From contig CASFZR010000007.1 in assembly GCA_949299185.1 (NCBI GenBank), forward strand, positions 28,834 to 92,833: 64,000 bases of DNA. Reading direction: 5' to 3'. The notes under the pieces are model-generated. The model was not told the DNA's origin, made no database searches, and saw nothing but the letters and a program-made list of their open reading frames with translations. Made by a program: the position numbers and the translations under genes. This document shows, one piece after another, positions 1 to 8,543 of this stretch (its first letter is position 1; the number at the start of each line of letters is the position of its first letter). The stretch comes from an uncultured Spirochaetales bacterium. Lineage in GTDB: Bacteria > Spirochaetota > Spirochaetia > Sphaerochaetales > Sphaerochaetaceae.

Positions 1-62
1 TGATGAGAATGCAAGGATCCTTCTGAATGCCAGCATGGTGCAATGATAGCACTTAACCTCTC

Positions 63-944
63 TCAGCGAAAGGACGGAAGGAGCGAAGGATCGAAGGAAG
101 GCGTGTCGGGAACTGGCTGTCCTGCTCTCGTGCATGATGATAGGACGAAGGTGCTTTCATCAGCCTCCCCGTTCCAGCTTGAGCGGTATCTCCTGTCGAT
201 ATGCCCGGAGAACGAGCAATCCAGGAACGAGGCCTTGCCCTCCGGACGCCAGGGCCGCATCAGGAAGACGCTCTCATCAGGAAGGCCGTCGGAGACGAAG
301 GCGGAACGGAGGAAGACGAATCCCGTCCCATCCTTCCTGCCTGACGGGGCTGCCACATAGCCCGGCTCGGTGCTTCTTATGATGCAATCCTCGAAGAGCG
401 CGTCACCACCGCCGAAGATGAAGTCGATCGATCCGGCGATCTCGCAGGAGGAAAACACTGCACGGCATGGCTTCCTGGGAGAAAGATACCGAGGACCGTA
501 GAAGCCACCCTTCTCACGTTCGGCAGCGGGAAGAGGGGCGATGAAGAGGGTATCCTGATGGGAAAGAAGCGTGATGGAAGAACATCGGGCCTCAGATGCG
601 TCAAGGTAGAGGGCAACGGCCTGCCCGACATCCTCGCCCCGTCCGGCGTCGTTCACTATCGTGAGATCAGCAAGGGCGATGTACTCTCCGGAGAAGAACG
701 CGGTATAGGAGCGGAAAGTGCCAAGCTTCCGCCCTGCAGCATCCTTCTTATAGGCGAAGTCTGAGCAGATGATGCGCACATTCCCCTCGCCTCTTATCGT
801 GAGATGCCTCTTGTCGGAAAAGAGCTTCTCCCTGTATTCCCCTTCCGATACCACTATCTCGGCCTCCACGTCATACGGCACGGCGTTTATTGCCTCCTGT
901 ATGGTGGAGTAATCCTCTCCTCTGCGGCCTACGGTTATCCTCAT
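63..944 (-). CDS. Pectinesterase (CE8 family), apparently cytoplasmic
   Basis: Would hydrolyse methyl esters of pectin or of pectin oligomers. The 293-residue protein has the family's conserved points: Gln108 in QAVAL, Gln130-Asp131 in QDTLF, the catalytic Asp174 in SIDFIFG and Arg233 in the MRPWR segment, all on a beta-helix-like sequence. No signal peptide is visible: the protein starts directly with the first repeat (MRITVGRRGEDYSTIQ), so it may act on imported, already depolymerised methyl-oligogalacturonides. Its start codon overlaps the stop of the upstream thiN by four bases (ATGA), so the two are probably cotranslated. The functional link between them is unclear. The family call is firm; the substrate and location are inference. 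Confidence 0.88.
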   Translation of the reverse strand: MRITVGRRGEDYSTIQEAINAVPYDVEAEIVVSEGEYREKLFSDKRHLTIRGEGNVRIICSDFAYKKDAAGRKLGTFRSYTAFFSGEYIALADLTIVNDAGRGEDVGQAVALYLDASEARCSSITLLSHQDTLFIAPLPAAEREKGGFYGPRYLSPRKPCRAVFSSCEIAGSIDFIFGGGDALFEDCIIRSTEPGYVAAPSGRKDGTGFVFLRSAFVSDGLPDESVFLMRPWRPEGKASFLDCSFSGHIDRRYRSSWNGEADESTFVLSSCTRAGQPVPDTPSFDPSLLPSFR

Positions 945-1561
945 AGCGTCCTTCCTATCATGATCCGCTCATGATCCTCCGCCCTCATGCGCATCAGTAT
1001 CGTCCCATCTATATCGAGGGAGACGAGGGAGGCACGCATCCTGTTTGAAAGAGAGACCGACGATGGGGAGAGCGGAAAGCCGTCAAGCTCCCAGAAAAGC
1101 CCCTTAGAGCGGACCTGCACCGTGCCCTCAATCGACATGAACGACAGCTCCGTCCCCTCTGCCGCGCTCAGCTCAACATGGCCGGAGAGCGAGGCGACAG
1201 TATCAACGCGCATGAACCAGAGAGATGGATAGCCGCAGCGTATGAAGGTGGAGAAGAGCGAGAGCGTGTGATCGATACGTCCCTCGCCACCTCCCAGAAG
1301 ATCATACTCGCCGCTTCCCGACGCTATCGCCAGCTCCGTGTCGCTCTCATCCTTGTCATGGCTGCAGCCCCTGATGCCCATTGCCTCGATCTCCTCACGG
1401 TACGATGTCGAATCGAGATCCCCGACGACGGAATCTACGGGAATGGAAAGACGGCGTGCAGTGTCATAGCCGCTGTCAGCGGCCACGACTGAGCCGTATA
1501 CCGAGCGATCGAAGCTGAACGATGATGGGGCGCTTCCCCCGATGACTATCAGGCGTTTCAT
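941..1561 (-). CDS. thiN: Thiamine pyrophosphokinase
   Basis: Transfers pyrophosphate from ATP to thiamine to give thiamine diphosphate. The 206-residue protein shows the family signature in order: AADSGYD (about residues 27-33), GDLDS (about 47-51), DKDESDTE (about 69-76), and GGGEGRIDH (about 90-98), followed by the short C-terminal beta domain. The first gene of a two-gene minus-strand unit with the pectinesterase. The start codon is preceded by TAGAAT six bases upstream and no Shine-Dalgarno sequence, which suggests leaderless translation. The gene is divergent from the DUF1015 gene. Confidence 0.92.
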   Translation of the reverse strand: MKRLIVIGGSAPSSFSFDRSVYGSVVAADSGYDTARRLSIPVDSVVGDLDSTSYREEIEAMGIRGCSHDKDESDTELAIASGSGEYDLLGGGEGRIDHTLSLFSTFIRCGYPSLWFMRVDTVASLSGHVELSAAEGTELSFMSIEGTVQVRSKGLFWELDGFPLSPSSVSLSNRMRASLVSLDIDGTILMRMRAEDHERIMIGRTL

Positions 1562-1606
1562 GCCACGATTCTACAGCATAGGGGATTATCGTGTATAATG
1601 GGCAAC
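1562..1606. promoter_or_regulatory. Divergent pair of start-proximal -10 boxes
   Basis: Only 45 bases separate the two divergent genes. On the plus strand TATAAT (1594-1599) lies seven bases before the ATG at 1607. On the minus strand TAGAAT lies six bases before the thiN ATG. Neither gene has a ribosome-binding site, so both transcripts probably begin at or next to the start codon. Confidence 0.6.
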
Positions 1607-2884
1607 ATGAAGAGTTCAGGATTTTCAAGCGCGGAGATACTCCTGCCGAAGAAGGGCATCGATCTGGAACGCTGGGCAACGATAGCCTGCGACCAGTTCA
1701 CATCTGATCCCGCCTACTGGGAAGAGGTCGAGGGTATCGTCGGCGATGCTCCGTCCACGCTCAGGATCACGCTACCGGAGATCTATCTGGAGCAGGATGG
1801 GAAGGAAGGCCGGATCGAGGAGATAAATAGGAAGATGAAGGAATACCTCGAAGAAGGCATCTTCACCGCATACCCCGATTCATTCATCCTCGTGGAACGG
1901 CGCACGGGAAACGGCGTGCGCTACGGGATAGTCGGGAAGCTCGATCTTGAGGAATATGACTACAGTCCGGATTCAAAGTCCCTCGTGCGCGCAACCGAAG
2001 GCACGATCCTCTCCCGCATCCCTCCTCGCAAGGAGATAAGGATGCACGCTCCGCTTGAGCTGCCGCACATAATGGTACTCATATCCGATGAGAAGAGGAG
2101 CGTCATCGAGCCTCTCGTGGCAAGAAGGGATAGCCTCACCGTCGTCTACGACACGCCGTTGATGATGAATGGAGGCCATGCGAAAGGCTACCTGATAGAC
2201 TCGGAATCCGATAAGAACGGCATCGAAGGCGCGTTGCAGGCCATCCTCTCCTCTCTCGATCCGGCCAATCCCCTTCTCTTCGCCATGGGGGACGGGAACC
2301 ACAGTCTCGCCACGGCCAAGAGCATATGGGAGGATATCAAGAGGGGGCTGGACGAGGAGGAAAGGAAGAGCCACCCCGCCCGCTACGCGCTCGTGGAAAT
2401 TGAGAACATCTATGATGACGGCCTTGAGTTCGAGCCGATACACAGGGTCTTCTTCTCGCTGGGGAAGGAGGCGTTCATCACGGCGCTATCTGCAGTCGCT
2501 CCTGACTTCACCACGGAGACGATCGGCCGGGATGAGATACATGATCGTGTCAATGAGAGCAGAAGCTCATTCGTGACCTATGATGGCGAGGAGTATTCTC
2601 TCTTCAGGCTCCGCAATACCGCGAAGGAGCTTGCGGCATGGACGGTGCAGGGCGTGATCGACGCGCTCCTTGAGAGCAAGGCCTGCACGGTCGACTACAT
2701 CCACGGCATGGATGAGACTCTTTCGCTGGGAGGTGACGGGAATATCGCCCTGATACTCCCTGATATCTCCAAGGAGACCTTCTTCGCGTCCATCCTCTCT
2801 GACAGCGCCTTCCCGAGAAAGACCTTCTCGATAGGGCACGCGGAAGAGAAGCGCTACTACATGGAGGCCCGCCGCATCAGATGA
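1607..2884 (+). CDS. DUF1015 family protein
   Basis: A member of the widespread DUF1015 family, whose biochemical function is not settled. The family hallmark GDGNHSLATAK (about residues 227-237) is present, as are the N-terminal strand-rich region and a full-length C-terminus (425 residues). An in-frame ATG at 1598 overlaps the TATAAT box, so I prefer the ATG at 1607, which leaves a seven-base gap after the box. The 3' end overlaps the convergent tsaC-like gene by eight bases. In other bacteria the family often sits near amino-acid metabolism genes; nothing here narrows the role. Confidence 0.85.
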   Translation: MKSSGFSSAEILLPKKGIDLERWATIACDQFTSDPAYWEEVEGIVGDAPSTLRITLPEIYLEQDGKEGRIEEINRKMKEYLEEGIFTAYPDSFILVERRTGNGVRYGIVGKLDLEEYDYSPDSKSLVRATEGTILSRIPPRKEIRMHAPLELPHIMVLISDEKRSVIEPLVARRDSLTVVYDTPLMMNGGHAKGYLIDSESDKNGIEGALQAILSSLDPANPLLFAMGDGNHSLATAKSIWEDIKRGLDEEERKSHPARYALVEIENIYDDGLEFEPIHRVFFSLGKEAFITALSAVAPDFTTETIGRDEIHDRVNESRSSFVTYDGEEYSLFRLRNTAKELAAWTVQGVIDALLESKACTVDYIHGMDETLSLGGDGNIALILPDISKETFFASILSDSAFPRKTFSIGHAEEKRYYMEARRIR

Positions 2885-3431
2885 CGTAGGCTCCCTGGCG
2901 AAGCACCTTGAACGGCCTCACTGTCGCATCGATGAGCGTGGAGGCCGTTCCGCCATGGATCGATGGATCGGAGACGATGAAGTCCACCAAGGAGGAGAAG
3001 ACCGGCAGGATATCCTCGAACGATAGGAGGCTCTTCTCTCCGGAGAAGTTGACCGAGGTCGAGTATATCGGTCCGGATATAGCCATCACGCGCTGGATGT
3101 AATCATCATCGGGAACCCTGACAGCCACCGTCTCTCCGCTTGCTCTGTCACGGAGTATCGCGGTAAGCGGCGCGGGCCATATCCCGAGAAGCTCAGAAGG
3201 AACCTCGAGAGAGCTTCCTTTAAGCTGGCAAAGCGTCATCAGCGTGATGAATGACTTTGACTGAGGACGCCGCTTTATCTCGTAAAGCCTATCGGCCGAA
3301 GCCTTGCCGACAATGCCTGAAAGTCCGTATATCGTGTCGCAGGGAAGCACTCCGACAGCCCCTTCCCTGAGCATCATCCCTACCCTCTCGGCGCTTCCCT
3401 CTTCCGCCTTCTTTATCACCAATGCGTCCAT
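2877..3431 (-). CDS. tsaC: Sua5/YciO/YrdC family L-threonylcarbamoyladenylate synthase
   Basis: Predicted to make threonylcarbamoyl-AMP from Thr, bicarbonate and ATP for the t6A modification of tRNA position 37. The 184-residue single YrdC domain carries the ATP/RNA-binding KRRPQSKS segment (about residues 53-60), PAPLTAIL (the family PGPxT region), the SxxN motif in STSVN (about 124-128) and the GGTASTLID loop near the C-terminus. A strong GGAGG sits six bases before the ATG. The Sua5 C-terminal domain is absent, as in short TsaC proteins. YciO-type paralogues look similar, so the exact function is slightly uncertain. Confidence 0.85.
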   Translation of the reverse strand: MDALVIKKAEEGSAERVGMMLREGAVGVLPCDTIYGLSGIVGKASADRLYEIKRRPQSKSFITLMTLCQLKGSSLEVPSELLGIWPAPLTAILRDRASGETVAVRVPDDDYIQRVMAISGPIYSTSVNFSGEKSLLSFEDILPVFSSLVDFIVSDPSIHGGTASTLIDATVRPFKVLRQGAYVI

Positions 3432-3491
3432 ATAATGCCTCCAATACGCGAAAATAGACTAAATCGAGTCATTCTTATATGCAATATGTCC

Positions 3492-3520
3492 TTGTAAACA
3501 CGATATTACACTGATATAAT
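3492..3520 (+). promoter_or_regulatory. Sigma-70 type promoter for the VPVE-repeat protein
   Basis: TTGTAA (3492-3497), a 17-base spacer and a perfect TATAAT (3515-3520). The start codon at 3554 has its own GGAGGAA ribosome-binding site, giving a leader of roughly 27 bases. Confidence 0.75.
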
Positions 3521-3553
3521 AGCCGTAAGCGTATCATTCGCCCCGGAGGAAAC

Positions 3554-4477
3554 ATGGCTAAGCCTTCCAATACAGTAAAGCTAGTCGTCACAAGCATCAT
3601 CATATCGCTGATCGTGCTTGCGGTATTCGTAATGCTGTTCCTTAACTTCATCGTTCCGGCGTATCAGATAACCGAGGAGCAGATATACTCAGTGATGGTC
3701 AAGCTCTTCCCGATCCTCATAGGACTCGCGCTGATCCAGATCGGGGTGATGGTCGCAAAGAGAGGAGAGCCGGAGTACAAGGATACGATCGACAGGCTTT
3801 CACCTAACGCCTATGACAGCTCGCTCTATACCGAGCCGAAGGATGATCCGATGGCCCGCGGCCGCGTGGATGGATCTGGATTCGGCGGCACGGCCCAGGA
3901 GCCTAGGGTGATTGAGAAGGAAGTACCTGTCGAGGTTATCCGGGAAGTTCCTGTGGAGGTGATCAAGAAGATCGAGGTGCCGGTGGAGATCATCCGTGAG
4001 GTCCAGGTTCCTGTTGAGATCATAAAGGAAGTCCCTGTCGACAAGATCGTCATCAAGGAAGTGGTTAAGGAAGTCCCGGTAGAGAAGATCGTCGAGAAGG
4101 AAGTAATCAAGGAAATCCCAGTCGAGGTCATTAAGGAAGTGCCTGTCGAGGTCGTCAGGGAAGTTGAGAAGGCTCCTGAGATGCTTGGCTTCCGTGAGGT
4201 TCTCGATACCGAGACCAGAGATGCCGTCGACATGGGCTATGACCTCTCGCTCGTCGCTGTCAAGGAAGGAGACGGCAGGACGGCAGAGAGCGTCGAGGCG
4301 GCATTTGAGGAAGACACGCTCGTATTCGACGAAGGCAGCTCCATCTACGCTATCCTCCCGCTCTATACCAAGGAAGATGCCGAGAAGGCTGCTGAATCCC
4401 TTGAGCCTAAGAAGATCGCCTCTGTCGATGGCAGGAAGATCGGTGGCTCCGTCCTCATAGAGGAAACGAGATTCTGA
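3554..4477 (+). CDS. Membrane protein with VPVE(V/I)I repeats and a possible degenerate GGDEF-like end
   Basis: 307 residues; not assigned to a named family. Two hydrophobic segments (about residues 11-34 and 47-64) suggest an inner-membrane hairpin. Residues about 115-215 are about a dozen near-repeats of the pattern EVPVE(V/I)I(R/K), alternating hydrophobic and charged, likely an extended rod or coiled structure. The last 95 residues (from MLGFREVLD) have an order of strands and helices that recalls the C-terminal half of a GGDEF domain, with EGSSI where the signature would be, so no cyclase activity is expected. That likeness is my inference. It is transcribed alone, between its own promoter and a strong terminator. 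Confidence 0.7.
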   Translation: MAKPSNTVKLVVTSIIISLIVLAVFVMLFLNFIVPAYQITEEQIYSVMVKLFPILIGLALIQIGVMVAKRGEPEYKDTIDRLSPNAYDSSLYTEPKDDPMARGRVDGSGFGGTAQEPRVIEKEVPVEVIREVPVEVIKKIEVPVEIIREVQVPVEIIKEVPVDKIVIKEVVKEVPVEKIVEKEVIKEIPVEVIKEVPVEVVREVEKAPEMLGFREVLDTETRDAVDMGYDLSLVAVKEGDGRTAESVEAAFEEDTLVFDEGSSIYAILPLYTKEDAEKAAESLEPKKIASVDGRKIGGSVLIEETRF

Positions 4478-4498
4478 TTCATATCAATGCAACGCAAG

Positions 4499-4528
4499 GG
4501 TACATGGCCTAGGCTGTGTACCTTTTTT
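4499..4528 (+). terminator. Rho-independent terminator
   Basis: Nearly perfect hairpin with arms GGTACATGGC and its complement (allowing two G-U pairs), immediately followed by CTTTTTTAT. It lies 21 bases after the stop of the repeat protein. Confidence 0.85.
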
Positions 4529-4530
4529 AT

Positions 4531-4582
4531 TTGACAAATACGGCGATGTTACATACATTAATGTTACAAACATTTTTGTTTG
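4531..4582 (+). promoter_or_regulatory. Promoter with direct and inverted repeats
   Basis: TTGACA (4531-4536), 17 bases, TACATT (4554-4559). Downstream are two 13-base near-identical direct repeats, TGTTACATACATT (4547-4559) and TGTTACAAACATT (4562-4574), and a palindrome CAAAC-N6-GTTTG (4567-4582). The first repeat covers the -10 box, so a repressor site is plausible. The regulated gene is the ATPase starting at 4613. Confidence 0.55.
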
Positions 4583-4612
4583 CAACTTTATTATATGCAT
4601 CAAGAGGTGGTG

Positions 4613-5980
4613 ATGAGATTCATAGGCAGGGAAAAGGAACTGCAGTCAATACGGAACCAGCTTAACCAGCATGGCCCCTCTGCGCTATTGCTCTATGGCA
4701 GGAGGCGCGTAGGCAAGACCACGCTCCTCAGGGAAGCCCTGAAGGATATCGACGCAATACGGATCATATACACGTGCATGCCCGTCGATCTAACGGGAAA
4801 TGCAAGGGCCTTATCAAGCGCAGTCCTTGAAGCACTTGGCCTTGCCCCCCTCTCCTTCGACACATTACCAGATCTGTTCTCCTTCCTCAGGAAGCGATCC
4901 GAGAGAATCATCATCGTACTTGATGAATACCAGGATATGAAGAGAAGAGCCGACAACGAGTATGTGGATGCGCTTTTCAGGACGATCATAGATGAGCTTG
5001 GAGAGAATCTGTCTCTGGTACTCTCAGGATCCTCCATGAGGCTGATGAGTGCCCTGCTTGAGGCCGACAACCCGCTATTCCAGCGATTCTCTCTAACGAT
5101 CAGGCTTGATGAACTTGACTATTCAGAAGCCTCATCATTCTATCCTGCCGCTACTATACGGGACAGGATAATGCTGTATGGCGTGTTCGGAGGAATGCCT
5201 CAGCTGAACGCGTACATAAACCAAGAAAAGAGCGTGAAGGAGAATATAATAGATCTCTTCATCGATGAGAACGGAATCGCCAGAAACTATGTCCGCAGCG
5301 TCATCGATACGGAAATATCCTCCATACCCGATGCCTTTACAATCATAAGCGCACTAGGAAACGGGAAGAAGAAGTATACAGAGATACTATCCTATCTACA
5401 CGATCAGGCAAGCAGGATACAGCTTCCCCGAACACTGAAAAGGCTCATCACTGCAGGCCTTATACGCAAGAGGATGCCGATAAACTCAGATAACAGGAAC
5501 ACTGTGTTCTACGAGCTTTGCAGCAATTGCATCAGATTCTATTTCGCATATCTATTGCGCTCAGATGATTATGTGACAGCCAATAGCAACGGCTTCTTCG
5601 ACAGGATGATCACCCCTTCCCTTACGACATTCGTCAGCTACCGCTTCGAGGAGATTGCCAAGGCCTATTTCCATCGCATGGCAAAGGAAGGCCTGAGGGA
5701 TGACATACTCAGGATAGGAAGCTACTGGTACGATGATCGGAAAAGCAGGAAGAACGGCGAGTTTGATGTAGCACTCGAAACGTACGATGGCTATGAGATC
5801 TATGAATGCAAGTTCCTTGAGGCAAAGGCAGCATCATCCCTAGTGCGCTCAGAGAAGAGGAATGTGGAGGAGATAGAAGGAATCAATGCCAGCAAGTTCG
5901 GCTTCATATCCTCATCAGGATTCGAGGAAGAGATAGATGGAGTAACGTTGATATCCGGCGAGGATATCTATGGCATATAG
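4613..5980 (+). CDS. AAA-type ATPase with C-terminal DUF234-like nuclease-fold region
   Basis: A 455-residue member of the prokaryotic ATPase group with P-loop YGRRRVGKTTLL (about residues 27-38), Walker B IIVLDEY (about 102-108) and sensor segment LVLSGSSMR (about 138-146). A winged-helix-like middle follows, then a C-terminal part with EFDVALETYDGYEIYECKF, which has the D-x(n)-E-x-K spacing of a PD-(D/E)XK fold. The ATG at 4613 with AGGTGG upstream is preferred over a TTG at 4580. Members of this family are frequent in gut bacteria and archaea and their role is unknown; defence or mobile-element association is often suspected. It is convergent with the next ATPase. Confidence 0.8.
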   Translation: MRFIGREKELQSIRNQLNQHGPSALLLYGRRRVGKTTLLREALKDIDAIRIIYTCMPVDLTGNARALSSAVLEALGLAPLSFDTLPDLFSFLRKRSERIIIVLDEYQDMKRRADNEYVDALFRTIIDELGENLSLVLSGSSMRLMSALLEADNPLFQRFSLTIRLDELDYSEASSFYPAATIRDRIMLYGVFGGMPQLNAYINQEKSVKENIIDLFIDENGIARNYVRSVIDTEISSIPDAFTIISALGNGKKKYTEILSYLHDQASRIQLPRTLKRLITAGLIRKRMPINSDNRNTVFYELCSNCIRFYFAYLLRSDDYVTANSNGFFDRMITPSLTTFVSYRFEEIAKAYFHRMAKEGLRDDILRIGSYWYDDRKSRKNGEFDVALETYDGYEIYECKFLEAKAASSLVRSEKRNVEEIEGINASKFGFISSSGFEEEIDGVTLISGEDIYGI

Positions 5981-5992
5981 GGTTGCTACAGG

Positions 5993-7171
5993 TCAGCTGA
6001 TGATACCGCCACTCCATAGCCGTTCCAGGAAGGATCTCCATGGAAGTATGAGGATGCCATCATCAAGCATCCTCGGACTCTCTTCCCTCGATACGACAAT
6101 GTAGCTTGAGAATATGCCTTCCTCCTTGAGTTCTCTGAGATTAGCAAGGTGCTTGTCAGTGACTGACCTTGCGCTCTTCACCTCGATTGCAACCTCATCT
6201 CCGATAATGAAGTCGACCTCCCTCTTCCCATCGCTGGTACGATAATATGTAAGATCCGCGTTATGGAGTCCTGAATAGTCGATGTAGGCAGAAAGCTCCA
6301 TCGCGATATAAGTCTCGAAGAGCGTTCCATACTCCGTCATCGTCTCTGTAGGAACATTCATCCTGGCAAGGCTCCTTACGACTCCTACATCGAAGAAGTA
6401 GAAGCGGGAGAAGGATGTCTCCTTCCTCTTCTTCGTCTTTCCGTATGGCTTGATCTCCTTTACCATCAATGTATCAAGAAGGATCTTATACCAGGTCTTA
6501 ATTGCCTGACGGCTGACACCGACATCGGAGGCAAAAGCGGAGAAGTTTATCTGCTGCCCATTCGAAAGCGCTGCCTTCTCAAGGAAGTTGATGAAACCCG
6601 GAAGGTCATTGACTTCATTCTCAAGCTGGATCTCAGTTTCCAGATACAGCCCCTCATAGGCTTCAAGTGCCTCATCAGCATCCTCTGGATTGAGGTACAT
6701 ATCTGGCAGAAGGCCGGTTCTGAATACCCGCTCAAGGGTATAATCGCCTCTATCCTTGATCTCTGGATAGCAAAGAGGATGGAGCTTCTTCTCAAATGCA
6801 CGTCCACCAAGAAGGTTGACACCTCCGGCCTTCAGCTTCCTTACGCTAGAGCCAGTCATCAGGAATACGAGATCCGTATCCTCAATGAACTGATGGACGG
6901 TATACAGCAGCTGAGGCGCACGCTGGATCTCATCAATAACAACAAGCCCTTCCCGTAACCCCTCAGCCTTGAGCGTCTCCTCAAGAAGAGCCGGATTACG
7001 CACGATGCGGTAGTATAGGGTGTTTGAAAGAAGATTCCAGTAAAGCACAGGCTTCCTGACCTCATTCTTCGCATACATCGATTTCCCACACATCCTAGGA
7101 CCGATGAGAAATACGGATTTCCTATCAAGGAGCCTGTCTAGATTGATGTAACGCTTTATATACTCCTTCAT
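5993..7171 (-). CDS. AAA ATPase with DUF4143 C-terminal domain
   Basis: 392 residues. P-loop FLIGPRMCGKSMYA (about residues 22-35), Walker B GLVVIDEIQRAP (about 74-85) and VFLMTGSSVRKL form the AAA core. The C-terminal DUF4143 region ends in KREVDFIIGDEVAIEVKSA, a PD-(D/E)XK-like D-x(n)-E-x-K arrangement. The ATG at 7171 has AGAGG five to six bases upstream and is preferred to an ATG at 7192. A promoter is visible just upstream. The biological role is unknown. It sits in a run of three NTPase genes at the edge of the AT-rich polysaccharide island. Confidence 0.85.
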   Translation of the reverse strand: MKEYIKRYINLDRLLDRKSVFLIGPRMCGKSMYAKNEVRKPVLYWNLLSNTLYYRIVRNPALLEETLKAEGLREGLVVIDEIQRAPQLLYTVHQFIEDTDLVFLMTGSSVRKLKAGGVNLLGGRAFEKKLHPLCYPEIKDRGDYTLERVFRTGLLPDMYLNPEDADEALEAYEGLYLETEIQLENEVNDLPGFINFLEKAALSNGQQINFSAFASDVGVSRQAIKTWYKILLDTLMVKEIKPYGKTKKRKETSFSRFYFFDVGVVRSLARMNVPTETMTEYGTLFETYIAMELSAYIDYSGLHNADLTYYRTSDGKREVDFIIGDEVAIEVKSARSVTDKHLANLRELKEEGIFSSYIVVSREESPRMLDDGILILPWRSFLERLWSGGIIS

Positions 7172-7190
7172 ATTTACCTCTGCTATATTC

Positions 7191-7218
7191 ATTATATAGC
7201 AAATATTGAATCTGATAA
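7191..7218 (-). promoter_or_regulatory. Promoter of the DUF4143 ATPase
   Basis: On the minus strand TTATCA (7218-7213), 16 bases, then TATAAT (7196-7191). The surrounding 60 bases are very AT-rich. Confidence 0.55.
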
Positions 7219-7356
7219 ATTCAAAATTTATGCAAATATGAATATGACGAATACATAAATAGAAAGCTCTATTCCTAAATCAAGGGAAACGAACCATGAG
7301 TCTCATTTCCGAGAATCGCAGGTTCCGTCTTCTCTCCCTCTACTATCAGCAGGATC

Positions 7357-8454
7357 CTACTTCCCAAACTCACCTCCAAGCATCATCTTCTCAAGGTTGT
7401 GTCCCTGCCTTATGACCTTTGAGGTGCTATCAGAAAAGCTGGTTATACGGCCATTCTTGAGTATCGCATAGCAATCTGGCCGCATAAGCTCATTATCAAT
7501 AAGATACGTATTGTGAGATGTAAGGATCGACTGGAACTCCGAACGATCATTCACATATCGGAGTATGTGCGTAGAAAGTTCATAATGATAGAACGCATCG
7601 AACTCATCAAGATACACAAATGAGATATTCTTCGTCCTCTTCATCCAATAGAAGAACAGCCACAACGAATTAGTACCGGAAGAAGCTACCCTATCGAACC
7701 TGGCGGAGAAATTCCCATACTTAACGCCAATATAATGCTTTCCGCCCTCAGTGATCTCACACAACCGGTAATCCTGCCCACAGCCGCGGAGGAATGACTC
7801 AAATTCGCCAAGAAGCCTATTGTTAATTACGAAATCATCAAGATCCTCCCCATTGGCCATCACCCCCATAAACTCATTTATACGAAGGCTACGGAACCAG
7901 AGCATATTATTGACGAATTCCATCAATAGCCTGACGGGGCTATCAGCCTCCCAATACATCGTATTGTTATAGATATACTTCAAGGCAGACATAGCCATGT
8001 TCTTCTTGCTGATATCTATCGTCGATGCCTCTGGAATGGAATTCTCAAACCTGTTGGAAACATAATTGTATTTGAATAGGATCCGATTCCCTTCACTCAG
8101 CTCCTCAGAAAGAAGTCTTCTGGATGCATCCTTCGAATACCGATAGACAATGGTCTTGTCTCCAAAGAGGAACTCATAGCAGAACGAAGCAGCATCCTCA
8201 ACGGAATCACCATTCAGATAGTAATCATAAAGCGGATTGTAATTCAGATTATCAGTAAGGTGCGTCGTGATATCCATGATCGCAGCTCCGAGATTGCTCT
8301 TCCCGGAGTTATTCGGGCCATAGATAAGCATCTTATTAACCAATCCGTTCTTTATAAGAGACTCGTTGAATTCATAATCCCGCACTCTGGAAAAATCCAG
8401 AACAAGCTCATCCTTGAAATTCTTGAAGCCTTTGACACTGAATAGCCTTATCAT
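7357..8454 (-). CDS. OLD/RloA-like AAA family ATPase
   Basis: 365 residues related to the SMC/OLD-like ATPases (AAA_15/AAA_21 types). The N-terminus MIRLFSVKGFKNFKDELVLDF is the typical first strand. The P-loop IYGPNNSGKSNLGAAIMD lies at about residues 44-61. A long, charged middle region follows. Near the C-terminus come a signature-like ASSGTNSLWLFFYW (about 256-269) and a Walker B FVYLDEFDAFYH (about 279-290), then ILTSHNTYLI (about 310-319) with the H-loop. Proteins of this type occur in defence loci, but no partner nuclease or reverse transcriptase lies beside it, so the role is open. AAGGA precedes the start codon. Confidence 0.8.
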   Translation of the reverse strand: MIRLFSVKGFKNFKDELVLDFSRVRDYEFNESLIKNGLVNKMLIYGPNNSGKSNLGAAIMDITTHLTDNLNYNPLYDYYLNGDSVEDAASFCYEFLFGDKTIVYRYSKDASRRLLSEELSEGNRILFKYNYVSNRFENSIPEASTIDISKKNMAMSALKYIYNNTMYWEADSPVRLLMEFVNNMLWFRSLRINEFMGVMANGEDLDDFVINNRLLGEFESFLRGCGQDYRLCEITEGGKHYIGVKYGNFSARFDRVASSGTNSLWLFFYWMKRTKNISFVYLDEFDAFYHYELSTHILRYVNDRSEFQSILTSHNTYLIDNELMRPDCYAILKNGRITSFSDSTSKVIRQGHNLEKMMLGGEFGK

Positions 8455-8543
8455 TCCTTACCACCAACTACAGGATAAGAGGATAAGGTAATCCATGCAA
8501 GGTAAATGTAAAATATTTACATCACTAATGTCGTCAAATTACA

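Noticed and set aside
7357-8454. OLD-like ATPase as part of a complete defence system
   Set aside because: No partner helicase, nuclease, reverse transcriptase or methylase lies beside it; the neighbours are DUF4143-type ATPases and glycan genes.
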